From positions 1-5,747 of the forward strand of contig CAJTVA010000069.1 of the NCBI GenBank assembly GCA_910579585.1: a stretch of 5,747 nt of DNA, read 5' to 3'. Under the pieces are notes generated by a model, which worked only from the letters and a program-made list of their open reading frames with translations, ran no database searches and was not told the DNA's origin. Shown one piece after another: positions 1-5,720 of this stretch; the stretch's first letter is position 1, and every line of letters starts with the position of its first letter. Both the position numbers and the translations under genes were made by a program. Origin of the DNA: an uncultured Christensenella sp. (GTDB lineage: Bacteria > Bacillota > Clostridia > Christensenellales > Borkfalkiaceae).

Positions 1-2
1 AT

Positions 3-671
3 TTATTTTGATTGTTGTTCCCTGTCTATAATCCGTAACGCTTCTTTTATCGTATCTGCACGGTAAGTTTCCAACAGATAAATAATCATATCGAGTTTAT
101 CCCAGTCACGGTAATTTATAATATCGCCGTAAGTGTTTTCTAACGTCATTTTAACGTCCAATCTCATACCGTTATCGTCAAACAACGGAATTTCTTTGTC
201 TTTTGTCTTTCCGCGTATGTACGCCCTTAGCATATAAATTAACGCAAAAGTTCCTATTGTACCTGCGTACATTGACAATACCGCATAAAGCGAAAACCCG
301 TAATAATACTCTTTTTTGAGTGAATATAACCCGTCTGATACAGGCTCATCTTCCATAAGCCAATCGTACAAAGCGAATAAAAGTCTGTTTTCCCGCCAGT
401 CGTCGTCGCCGAATACCCCGTTTTCGATATAAAAATATATCATAACGTAAGTAAGCGTCGCAATGCAAAGGGCGATGCCTGCAACGTATAAAAAAATTAT
501 TATCCTGCGCTTTGTCTTTCTTGCTTTTTCGCTCTCAGGCTTCTTAGCTTTTTTTGGTTTTTTCTTTTCTTCTTCTTCGGCTTTTTTCTGTTCAACATCC
601 GCTATCGAAAGCTCGGTGCGTAAATCGTGTAGTCTTGACAAAATTATATGTCTTCTGAAACTAAAAACCAT
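3..671 (-). CDS. Two-helix membrane protein of unknown function
   Basis: I do not recognise a named family. The 222-residue product shows three visible parts. Residues 1-56 are hydrophilic, with a dense Lys/Glu run at about 28-56 that could be coiled or disordered. A first membrane helix lies at about 57-82 and a second at about 126-149, separated by an acidic, aromatic-rich loop (about 83-125). The tail (about 150-222) is soluble and ends in an amphipathic stretch with the motif RADTIKEAL at 205-213. The basic residues just before helix 1 (RKTKRR) and after helix 2 (RAYIRGK) suggest that both ends are cytoplasmic and the loop is outside. No signal peptide or catalytic motif is seen. The ATG at 669-671 is preceded by AGGAA with a 7-nt spacer, which supports this start. 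Base composition is clearly more AT-rich than the pyrG operon. It diverges from a small ribbon-helix-helix gene. Its reality as a gene is well supported; its function is unknown. Confidence 0.8.
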   Translation of the reverse strand: MVFSFRRHIILSRLHDLRTELSIADVEQKKAEEEEKKKPKKAKKPESEKARKTKRRIIIFLYVAGIALCIATLTYVMIYFYIENGVFGDDDWRENRLLFALYDWLMEDEPVSDGLYSLKKEYYYGFSLYAVLSMYAGTIGTFALIYMLRAYIRGKTKDKEIPLFDDNGMRLDVKMTLENTYGDIINYRDWDKLDMIIYLLETYRADTIKEALRIIDREQQSK

Positions 672-678
672 AAAATCA

Positions 679-683
679 TTCCT
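679..683 (-). promoter_or_regulatory. Ribosome binding site of the membrane protein gene
   Basis: On the minus strand AGGAA sits 7 nt before the ATG at 671, a normal Shine-Dalgarno placement, and it fixes the start. A -10-like TATGAT (707-712, minus strand) lies about 36 nt upstream of the start codon but has no recognisable -35, so the promoter itself is only tentative. Confidence 0.6.
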
Positions 684-716
684 GATAATTGTCTTGATTT
701 TATAATATCATAATTT

Positions 717-746
717 TAGTATCTCATTTAGTAGTATTTTATACTA
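717..746. promoter_or_regulatory. Candidate operator: repeated TAGTA motifs and an inverted repeat
   Basis: The pentamer TAGTA occurs at 717-721, 729-733 and 732-736, and its complement TACTA at 742-746 and again at 791-795. The copies at 732-737 and 741-746 form a perfect inverted repeat, TAGTAT-TTT-ATACTA (732-746). The cluster lies between two divergent genes, one of which encodes a ribbon-helix-helix protein. That family commonly binds short repeated half-sites in its own promoter. The 791 copy overlaps the predicted transcription start of the regulator. Binding is inferred; some recurrence of AT-rich words is expected by chance in such DNA. Confidence 0.45.
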
Positions 747-780
747 TTTTATATCATTTATCGGGGAGAAATAATATTTG

Positions 781-789
781 TGATATAAT
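781..789 (+). promoter_or_regulatory. Extended -10 promoter for the ribbon-helix-helix gene
   Basis: TGATATAAT matches the extended -10 consensus TGnTATAAT exactly. No -35 hexamer is seen at 16-18 bp spacing (761-766 reads TCGGGG), which is usual for extended -10 promoters. The start of transcription is predicted near 795-797, leaving only about 10 nt before the first ATG at 806, or about 28 nt before the second in-frame ATG at 824. Confidence 0.6.
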
Positions 790-805
790 CTACTATACAT
801 AACAA

Positions 806-973
806 ATGAAAAGTAGCACATTTATGAAACCTTTAAAAGAGCAGATAAGCATTACGATAGATTCCAACTTATTGGAAAAATTAAAAGGGGAGGCGGAGAA
901 GGACGACCGTTCGCTTTCGCAATTCATTAATCTCATTTTAAGAAAGTATATAAACGAAAACTGTGCGGATTGA
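806..973 (+). CDS. Small ribbon-helix-helix DNA-binding protein (CopG/Arc type)
   Basis: This is a 55-residue protein (49 residues if it starts at the in-frame ATG at 824). It has the ribbon-helix-helix pattern: a short beta-strand QISITID (about residues 13-19), helix A LLEKLKGEAEKD (about 22-33), a turn with DRSLSQ (34-39), and helix B FINLILRKYI (about 40-49). Members of this fold dimerise, pair their strands into a ribbon that enters the DNA major groove, and act as repressors, often of their own promoter or as antitoxins. No toxin-like gene lies next to it within the window; its divergent neighbour is a membrane protein. Neither candidate start has a convincing Shine-Dalgarno site. The ATG at 806 is only about 10 nt from the predicted transcript start, so near-leaderless translation from 806 or initiation at 824 are both possible. 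A terminator follows at 1024. The fold call is fairly strong, the specific role is not known. Confidence 0.78.
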   Translation: MKSSTFMKPLKEQISITIDSNLLEKLKGEAEKDDRSLSQFINLILRKYINENCAD

Positions 974-982
974 CGGGGTTTT

Positions 983-1011
983 TTGTCCGTATATTATTTA
1001 GCGTATAAAAT
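983..1011 (+). promoter_or_regulatory. Weak promoter-like pair upstream of the terminator
   Basis: TTGTCC (983-988) and TAAAAT (1006-1011) are separated by exactly 17 bp, matching the sigma-70/sigma-A consensus at 4 of 6 and 5 of 6 positions. A transcript would start near 1017-1019 and run directly into the hairpin at 1024-1051. It could therefore be an attenuated pyrG promoter or simply a chance match in AT-rich DNA. No better promoter for pyrG is visible between 1058 and 1298. Confidence 0.25.
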
Positions 1012-1023
1012 AAGTAAATTTTT

Positions 1024-1057
1024 GGCGGTATAATCTTGCAATTATGCCGCCTTTATG
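1024..1057 (+). terminator. Intrinsic terminator after the ribbon-helix-helix gene
   Basis: GGCGGTATAAT (1024-1034) pairs with ATTATGCCGCC (1041-1051) as an 11-bp stem containing one G-U pair, with a 6-nt loop CTTGCA. It is followed on the plus strand by TTTATGTT. It lies 50 bp after the stop codon of the small regulator and separates it from the pyrG operon. The TATAAT inside the left arm is part of the stem and not good evidence for a promoter. An alternative reading is a leader attenuator of pyrG, if transcription starts at the weak promoter-like site 983-1011. Confidence 0.7.
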
Positions 1058-1089
1058 TTACAATTAATAAAGATTTTGCAAACGATTAA

Positions 1090-1251
1090 GCGGCGTCGCC
1101 GCAGAATATATAAATATTTTTACGGCGCAAGCAAAAACCACGTTTTTTGCTTAGCGCACCCAATTTGTGGCTATGCCACCTCAGCGAGGTGAATTTGCGC
1201 AATTATATGTTGGTGTGCGCTTAAAATTGCGCAAAGAGGGCGAGAAGCCCT
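1090..1251. repeat. Palindrome-rich intergenic element ahead of pyrG
   Basis: This gene-free stretch is an almost continuous series of inverted repeats. They are GCGGCG-T-CGCCGC (1090-1102); GCGCAAGCAAAAA against TTTTTGCTT-A-GCGC (1125-1137 / 1144-1157); GTGGC-TAT-GCCAC (1167-1179); CACCTC-AGC-GAGGTG (1177-1191), which shares three bases with the previous one; TTTGCGCAATT against AATTGCGCAAA (1194-1204 / 1225-1235); and AGGGC-GAGAA-GCCCT (1237-1251). None is followed by a T-run on the plus strand, so they do not look like ordinary terminators. Such density is typical of dispersed palindromic repeats or miniature transposable elements, but a second genomic copy cannot be shown from one window. 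A structured mRNA leader is the alternative. Confidence 0.55.
1151..1224. repeat. Imperfect long inverted repeat enclosing two hairpins
   Basis: The arm TTAGCGCACCCAA (1151-1163) is nearly complementary to TTGGTGTGCGCTTAA (1210-1224), differing by two single-base gaps or bulges. Together they could close a large stem around the GTGGC and CACCTC hairpins (1167-1191). This pairing competes with the hairpin at 1125-1157 and traps the left arm of the 1194/1225 inverted repeat in its loop region, so several alternative folds are possible. Confidence 0.45.
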
Positions 1252-1261
1252 AAAAATCACG

Positions 1262-1295
1262 GCAAATATGCGTCGCAGAATAGGCGCTTATTTGC
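1262..1295 (+). repeat. Inverted repeat just before the pyrG ribosome binding site
   Basis: GCAAATA (1262-1268) is perfectly complementary to TATTTGC (1289-1295), with a 20-nt loop. The right arm ends 3 nt before the pyrG Shine-Dalgarno sequence, so the stem could influence ribosome access. No competing partner for the Shine-Dalgarno itself is obvious, so regulation is only a possibility. Confidence 0.35.
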
Positions 1296-1298
1296 GTG

Positions 1299-1304
1299 AG
1301 GAGG
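1299..1304 (+). promoter_or_regulatory. Strong pyrG ribosome binding site
   Basis: AGGAGG is a perfect core Shine-Dalgarno match, placed 7 nt before the pyrG ATG at 1312. It is much stronger than the sites of the two following genes and fixes the pyrG start. Confidence 0.9.
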
Positions 1305-1311
1305 ATTTCTT

Positions 1312-2913
1312 ATGACTAAGTATATTTTCGTTACGGGCGGCGTTGTTTCGGGGCTAGGCAAAGGCATAACCGCGGCGTCGCTGGGCAGACTTTTAAAGTG
1401 CAGAGGGTACAAGGTCGCTTCGCAGAAGCTCGACCCCTATATAAACATCGACCCCGGCACTATGAGCCCTTATCAGCACGGCGAAGTTTTCGTCACCGAC
1501 GACGGCGCCGAAACCGACCTCGATTTAGGACACTACGAGAGGTTCATAGACGAAAATCTGAATAAATACTCTAACCTTACCACGGGTAAGGTCTATTGGA
1601 ACGTTTTAAACAAGGAAAGAAACGGCGAATATCTCGGTCAGACCGTGCAGGTTATACCCCACGTCACGAACGAGATAAAAACCTTTATCTACAACGTCGG
1701 CAAAACGACTTCCGCAGATGTCGTAATTACCGAAATCGGCGGCACCATCGGCGACATCGAAAGTCAGCCTTTTATAGAAGCTATCCGTCAGGTCGCGCGC
1801 GAAGTCGGCAGGGATAACTGCTGTTTCATTCACGTCACGCTCGTGCCCTATATTTCGGGTTCGGAAGAGTTCAAGTCCAAGCCCACGCAACACTCCGTAA
1901 AGGAATTGCAGGGTATGGGCATCAACCCCGACATCATAATCACCCGCGTGGACAGCCCTATGCCCGAGGACGTAAAGGCTAAAATCGCGATGTTCTGCAA
2001 CGTCGAGCCCGAGTGCTGTATACAGAATATGACCCTGCCCGTTTTATACGAGTGCCCCATTATGCTCGAAGAAAGCCACTTTTCGGAGATTGTGTGCAAG
2101 CGCTTGAAGCTTGACCCTCGCGTAATCGACTTGACCGAGTGGAACAAGATGTTGCAGCGCATAACCGCCCGTGATAAAAGCGTTAAAATCGCGCTTTGCG
2201 GAAAGTACGTTCAGCTTCACGACGCGTATCTATCGGTCGCAGAAGCTTTGGCGCACGCAGGCTATGAAAACGCGGCGAAGGTCGAAATCAGCTGGGTGGA
2301 CACCGAAGAGATAGAAAAGGGCAACCTCAAAAAGATTTTCGGCGGAGTCGACGGAATTCTCGTTCCCGGCGGCTTCGGCAACCGCGGGGTAGAGGGAAAA
2401 ATTCTTGCCGCGAAGTACGCGCGCGAGAATAATATTCCTTACCTCGGCATATGTTTGGGTATGCAGACTGCGGTAATAGAGTACGCAAGAAACGTTCTCG
2501 GCTACAAGGACGCGAATTCGTCGGAGTTCAACCCCAATTCCGCGCACTGCGTTATCGACCTTATGCCCGACCAGCACGGCGTAAAGATGGGCGGCACTAT
2601 GCGCCTCGGCGCGTACCCCTGCAAGGTTCTGGGCGACGTTATGAAGCGTGCTTACGGCGAAACCGAAGTTTCCGAGCGCCACCGCCACAGATACGAATTC
2701 AACAACGATTTCAGGGAAGAAATCGAAGAAGCGGGTATGGTTATCGCGGGTACTTCGCCCGACGGTAAGCTTGTAGAAGCGGTTGAAATTCCCACAAACG
2801 ACTTCTATATCGGCGTGCAGTTCCACCCCGAGTTCAAGTCCCGCCCGCAAAACGCGCACCCCGTATTCAGGGAGTTTATAAAGCACGCGGTAATCTATAA
2901 AAGCAAGAAATAA
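1312..2913 (+). CDS. pyrG: CTP synthase (glutamine-hydrolysing)
   Basis: It converts UTP to CTP using ATP and ammonia released from glutamine, the last step of de novo pyrimidine nucleotide synthesis in the cytoplasm. The 533-residue length is normal for the family. The N-terminal amidoligase domain (about 1-267) begins with the P-loop GGVVSGLGKG (9-18) and contains SPYQHGEVFVTDDG (52-65), the metal-binding region TDLDLGHYERF (68-78), TEIGGTIGDIES (140-151) and the nucleotide-contacting KSKPTQHSVKEL (188-199). The C-terminal class I glutamine amidotransferase domain (about 290-533) has the oxyanion segment VPGGFGNRG (351-359), the nucleophile Cys381 in GICLGMQ, and the His505/Glu507 pair in QFHPEF. 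All catalytic residues are present, so it should be active. It is the first gene of a probable pyrG-dapL-malQ operon and follows a long, palindrome-rich leader. I see no GGGC-type start with a terminator like the known Bacillus pyrG attenuator. Confidence 0.98.
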   Translation: MTKYIFVTGGVVSGLGKGITAASLGRLLKCRGYKVASQKLDPYINIDPGTMSPYQHGEVFVTDDGAETDLDLGHYERFIDENLNKYSNLTTGKVYWNVLNKERNGEYLGQTVQVIPHVTNEIKTFIYNVGKTTSADVVITEIGGTIGDIESQPFIEAIRQVAREVGRDNCCFIHVTLVPYISGSEEFKSKPTQHSVKELQGMGINPDIIITRVDSPMPEDVKAKIAMFCNVEPECCIQNMTLPVLYECPIMLEESHFSEIVCKRLKLDPRVIDLTEWNKMLQRITARDKSVKIALCGKYVQLHDAYLSVAEALAHAGYENAAKVEISWVDTEEIEKGNLKKIFGGVDGILVPGGFGNRGVEGKILAAKYARENNIPYLGICLGMQTAVIEYARNVLGYKDANSSEFNPNSAHCVIDLMPDQHGVKMGGTMRLGAYPCKVLGDVMKRAYGETEVSERHRHRYEFNNDFREEIEEAGMVIAGTSPDGKLVEAVEIPTNDFYIGVQFHPEFKSRPQNAHPVFREFIKHAVIYKSKK

Positions 2914-2921
2914 GGTAAAAA

Positions 2922-4106
2922 ATGGACTTTAACAAAAACTTTTCAAACGTATCCGAAAGTTATCTTTTTGCAGAGGTCGCAAACAGGGTTTCCAAATACA
3001 CGAAATCGAACCCCGATAAAAAGGTAATAAAGCTCGGCATAGGCGACGTCACGTTGCCCCTCGTGCCCGCCGTAATCAAGGCAATGCACGGCGCGGTGGA
3101 CGATATGTCCGCAAAAGAAACTTTCAAGGGCTACGGCCCTTACGAAGGGTACGACTTTTTGAGGGAGAGTATCCGCGACTACTACAAGTCGAACGGAGTC
3201 GAACTCGACCTCGACGAAATTTTCGTATCCGACGGCGCGAAGTCCGACCTCGGGAATATCCTCGATATTTTCTCAGATAAAAACACCGTTCTCGTGCCCG
3301 ACCCCGTATATCCCGTATACGTGGATACTAACCTTATGGCGGGCAGAAAGATTATATTTGCCGACGCGAACGGCGATAACGGCTTTTTGCCTATGCCCGA
3401 CTATTCGGTCAACGCGGACATAATCTATATTTGTTCGCCCAACAACCCCACAGGCGCGGCTTATACGAAAGCTCAGCTTAAAGAGTGGGTTGACTACGCA
3501 AACAAGAAAAACGCGGTAATTTTGTACGACGCGGCTTACGAGTGCTTCGTCTCCGACGGCGACCTTGTGCGTTCGGTATTCCAAATAGAGGGCGCAAAGA
3601 CGTGCGCGATAGAGTTCTGCTCGTTTTCGAAAATCGCCGGCTTCACGGGTACGCGCTGCGGATATACCGTCGTGCCCAAAGCCCTTGAAAAGGACGCACT
3701 CAGCGCCAATAAGCTTTGGCTCCGTCGCCAGTCCACCAAGTTTAACGGAGTGCCCTATATCGTCCAGAAAGGCGCCGCGGCGGTATTCACCGCGCAGGGT
3801 ATGAAAGAGATTAAGGAAAACCTTGCCTATTATATGGACAACGCGAAGCTGATTGCAAGCTGTATGGACGACCTCGGTGTTTGGTACACGGGCGGCAAAA
3901 ATTCGCCCTATATCTGGCTGAAATGCCCGAACGGTATGGGCAGTTGGGAGTTTTTCGATTATCTTTTGAATAACGCGCAGGTCGTAGGAACTCCCGGCGA
4001 GGGCTTCGGTAAAAACGGTGAGGGTTATTTCCGCCTGACGGCTTTCGGCAGCAGGGAAGCGACGAAAGAGGCCGTCGAAAGAATAAAAAAGTTACTTAAA
4101 AAATAA
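2922..4106 (+). CDS. dapL: LL-diaminopimelate aminotransferase
   Basis: This PLP enzyme makes LL-2,6-diaminopimelate directly from tetrahydrodipicolinate and glutamate. It bypasses the succinyl or acetyl route to lysine and the meso-diaminopimelate of peptidoglycan. The 394-residue protein is a fold-type I aminotransferase with the family signatures IKLGIGDVTLPL (36-47), FKGYGPYEGYDFLRESI (68-84) and VSDGAKSDLGN (102-112). PLP-binding residues are visible: the NNPTG motif with Asn175, Asp203 and Tyr206 in LYDAAY, Lys237 in SFSKIAGFTGTR as the Schiff-base lysine, and Arg371 in YFRLTAFG for the substrate carboxylate. The length is close to the usual 400 or so residues. It starts 8 bp after the pyrG stop, with a weak AAGG site 7 nt before its ATG, which suggests translation partly coupled to pyrG. 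A generic aspartate or alanine aminotransferase is less likely, because the DapL N-terminal motifs match well. Confidence 0.94.
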   Translation: MDFNKNFSNVSESYLFAEVANRVSKYTKSNPDKKVIKLGIGDVTLPLVPAVIKAMHGAVDDMSAKETFKGYGPYEGYDFLRESIRDYYKSNGVELDLDEIFVSDGAKSDLGNILDIFSDKNTVLVPDPVYPVYVDTNLMAGRKIIFADANGDNGFLPMPDYSVNADIIYICSPNNPTGAAYTKAQLKEWVDYANKKNAVILYDAAYECFVSDGDLVRSVFQIEGAKTCAIEFCSFSKIAGFTGTRCGYTVVPKALEKDALSANKLWLRRQSTKFNGVPYIVQKGAAAVFTAQGMKEIKENLAYYMDNAKLIASCMDDLGVWYTGGKNSPYIWLKCPNGMGSWEFFDYLLNNAQVVGTPGEGFGKNGEGYFRLTAFGSREATKEAVERIKKLLKK

Positions 4107-4131
4107 TTTAAATAATTTACACGGTGAGAAA

Positions 4132-5634
4132 ATGGAGAATTTATTGGAACGCGGCGCGGGTATCCTTTGCCACATTTCGTCATTGCCCGGTAAATACGGT
4201 ATAGGCACGTTGGGAAAGGAAGCTTACGAGTTTGCTGATTTTTTGAAGAGCGCTCACGTCAAGTACTGGCAGATTCTGCCCTTGGCGCAGACGGGTTACG
4301 GCGACAGCCCTTACTCGTCGGTTTGTTGCAATTCAGGCAACCCTTTCTTTATCGATTTGGAAGCTTTAAAGGAAGAAGGGCTTCTCGACGCGGAAGAGCT
4401 TAAAAATTGCGAAGCGCCCGCAGGCGATGTCGATTACGGCGAGCTTTATAAGACGCGCTTCGATGTTTTAAGGCTGGCTTACGCGCGTTTCGATATAAAA
4501 AACGAGGAGTTCGTTGAGTTCGTCGAAAGCGGCGAGTTCGACGATTACGCCGTGTTTATGTCGCTGAAATCAAGGTATTCGGGCTCGTTCGATACCTTCC
4601 CCGACAGCTATAAATATATTGAAAATTTAGCTATTAAAGAATTTAAAGAGTCGGCTTATAAAAGCGATTACTGCTTCTGGATATTCCTGCAATTCACCTT
4701 TAAAAAACAGTGGGCGAAGCTTAAAGCCTACGTCAATTCGCTCGGCATAAAAATAATCGGCGACCTGCCTTTATACGTCGCGTACGATTCGTCGGACGTC
4801 TGGGCGCGCCCCGAACTTTTCTGCCTTGACGAAGATTTGAACCCGACCGAAGTCGCAGGCGTTCCGCCCGATTACTTCTCGCCAACGGGTCAGCTTTGGG
4901 GCAACCCCGTCTATAACTGGGACCTTTTAGAAAACGAAAATTACGAGTGGTGGATAAACCGCATAAGAAAAGCGCACGAGATGGTGGACGTTATCCGTAT
5001 CGACCATTTCAGGGGCTTCGACAGATATTACTCTATCCCCGCGGGCGCGGAAACCGCCGAAGTTGGCGAGTGGAAGCGCGGCCCCGGGTTAAAGCTGTTT
5101 TTGCAAATCAGAAAGAAGCTCGGCAACGTGCCGGTTATTGCGGAAGATTTGGGGGTTATCGACTACGGCGTCGAAAAACTGCGCCAGAGGACGGGCTACC
5201 CCGGAATGAAAATTATGCTTTTCGCGTTCGACGGCAAGCCCGCAAACCCCTATCTCCCCAAAAACATACAGGAAAATTCGGTTGCATATTCGGGCACGCA
5301 CGACAACGCGACCGTAATGGGACTTCTGAACAGAATGAACGATTCGCAGTTTGCCGTCTTTAAAGCAAGGCTCCGCGCCGCGCTCAAAGACGAGGACGTT
5401 CATCTTCCGTTTATAACAAGGAAAGAAGCCGCCCGCGCGCTCTGCGTCTGCGTTTTAGCGTCGAAAGCCGACCTTGCCATACTGCCCGTGCAGGACTTGT
5501 TGGGGCTTGGCGACGAAGCTCGTATGAACGTGCCGTCCACTTCGGAGGGCAACTGGAAGTTCAGGCTCAAAAAACAGCCGACGCGTTATGACGCGGCGGT
5601 TATGCGTAAAATCGTAAAAGAATATAACAGATAA
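4132..5634 (+). CDS. malQ: 4-alpha-glucanotransferase (amylomaltase, GH77)
   Basis: It transfers alpha-1,4-glucan segments between maltodextrins and releases glucose, in cytoplasmic maltodextrin and glycogen use. The 500-residue length fits the short bacterial/plant DPE1-like GH77 type rather than the roughly 690-residue E. coli MalQ. Family motifs are in order: GILCHISSLPGKYGIGTLG (10-28), WQILPLAQTGYGDSPY (46-61), GDLPLYVAYDSSDVWA (210-225), GVPPDYFSPTGQLWGNP (243-259), IRIDHFRGF (289-297) with nucleophile Asp291, VIAEDLG (335-341) with acid/base Glu338, and GTHDNAT (388-394) with Asp391. The late signature QDLLGLGDEARMNVPST (454-470) is also present. There is no signal peptide. It begins 25 bp after dapL with GGTGAG (4123-4128) unusually close (3 nt) to its ATG. 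Its promoter is probably that of pyrG; no separate promoter is clear in the short AT-rich gap. Confidence 0.97.
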   Translation: MENLLERGAGILCHISSLPGKYGIGTLGKEAYEFADFLKSAHVKYWQILPLAQTGYGDSPYSSVCCNSGNPFFIDLEALKEEGLLDAEELKNCEAPAGDVDYGELYKTRFDVLRLAYARFDIKNEEFVEFVESGEFDDYAVFMSLKSRYSGSFDTFPDSYKYIENLAIKEFKESAYKSDYCFWIFLQFTFKKQWAKLKAYVNSLGIKIIGDLPLYVAYDSSDVWARPELFCLDEDLNPTEVAGVPPDYFSPTGQLWGNPVYNWDLLENENYEWWINRIRKAHEMVDVIRIDHFRGFDRYYSIPAGAETAEVGEWKRGPGLKLFLQIRKKLGNVPVIAEDLGVIDYGVEKLRQRTGYPGMKIMLFAFDGKPANPYLPKNIQENSVAYSGTHDNATVMGLLNRMNDSQFAVFKARLRAALKDEDVHLPFITRKEAARALCVCVLASKADLAILPVQDLLGLGDEARMNVPSTSEGNWKFRLKKQPTRYDAAVMRKIVKEYNR

Positions 5635-5644
5635 ACGTATAAAA

Positions 5645-5675
5645 GCGGCGCAATCGTCGATACGTCAGTCGCCGC
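5645..5675. terminator. Possible weak terminator after malQ
   Basis: GCGGCG (5645-5650) and CGCCGC (5670-5675) form a 6-bp GC stem around a 19-nt loop, 10 bp after the malQ stop. On the plus strand it is followed by CTTATCG, a poor T-run. On the minus strand it is followed by TTTTAT. It may therefore work better for a leftward gene beyond the window, or not at all. Confidence 0.4.
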
Positions 5676-5720
5676 CTTATCGTGCGGACTTCTCTGCGAT
5701 TTTGATAAACTTTAATATAG

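Noticed and set aside
463..705. Plus-strand open frame of 80 codons rich in Phe and Ser
   Set aside because: It is antisense to the Lys/Glu-rich and membrane segments of the minus-strand gene, whose codons read backwards give Phe/Ser runs; it has no ribosome binding site.
806..973. Antitoxin of a toxin-antitoxin pair
   Set aside because: The fold would allow it, but no toxin-sized gene lies downstream or overlaps; the next gene downstream is pyrG, so the antitoxin role is not supported here.
1029..1034. Perfect TATAAT as a pyrG -10 box
   Set aside because: It lies in the left arm of an 11-bp terminator stem and has no -35 hexamer at a suitable distance.
1055..1192. Small plus-strand open frame of about 45 codons in the pyrG upstream region
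   Set aside because: It has no Shine-Dalgarno, starts at the tail of a terminator, and runs through the palindromic repeats; its Arg-rich sequence comes from the GCGGCGTCGCCGC palindrome.
974..1311. CTP-sensing reiterative-transcription attenuator of the Bacillus pyrG type
   Set aside because: I see no GGGC-type transcript start next to a good -10, and no U-tract terminator with a matching antiterminator near pyrG.
2230..2886. Long minus-strand open frame (218 codons) opposite pyrG
   Set aside because: It lies wholly inside the well-supported pyrG gene, has no recognisable domain, and is explained by the codon bias of the sense gene.
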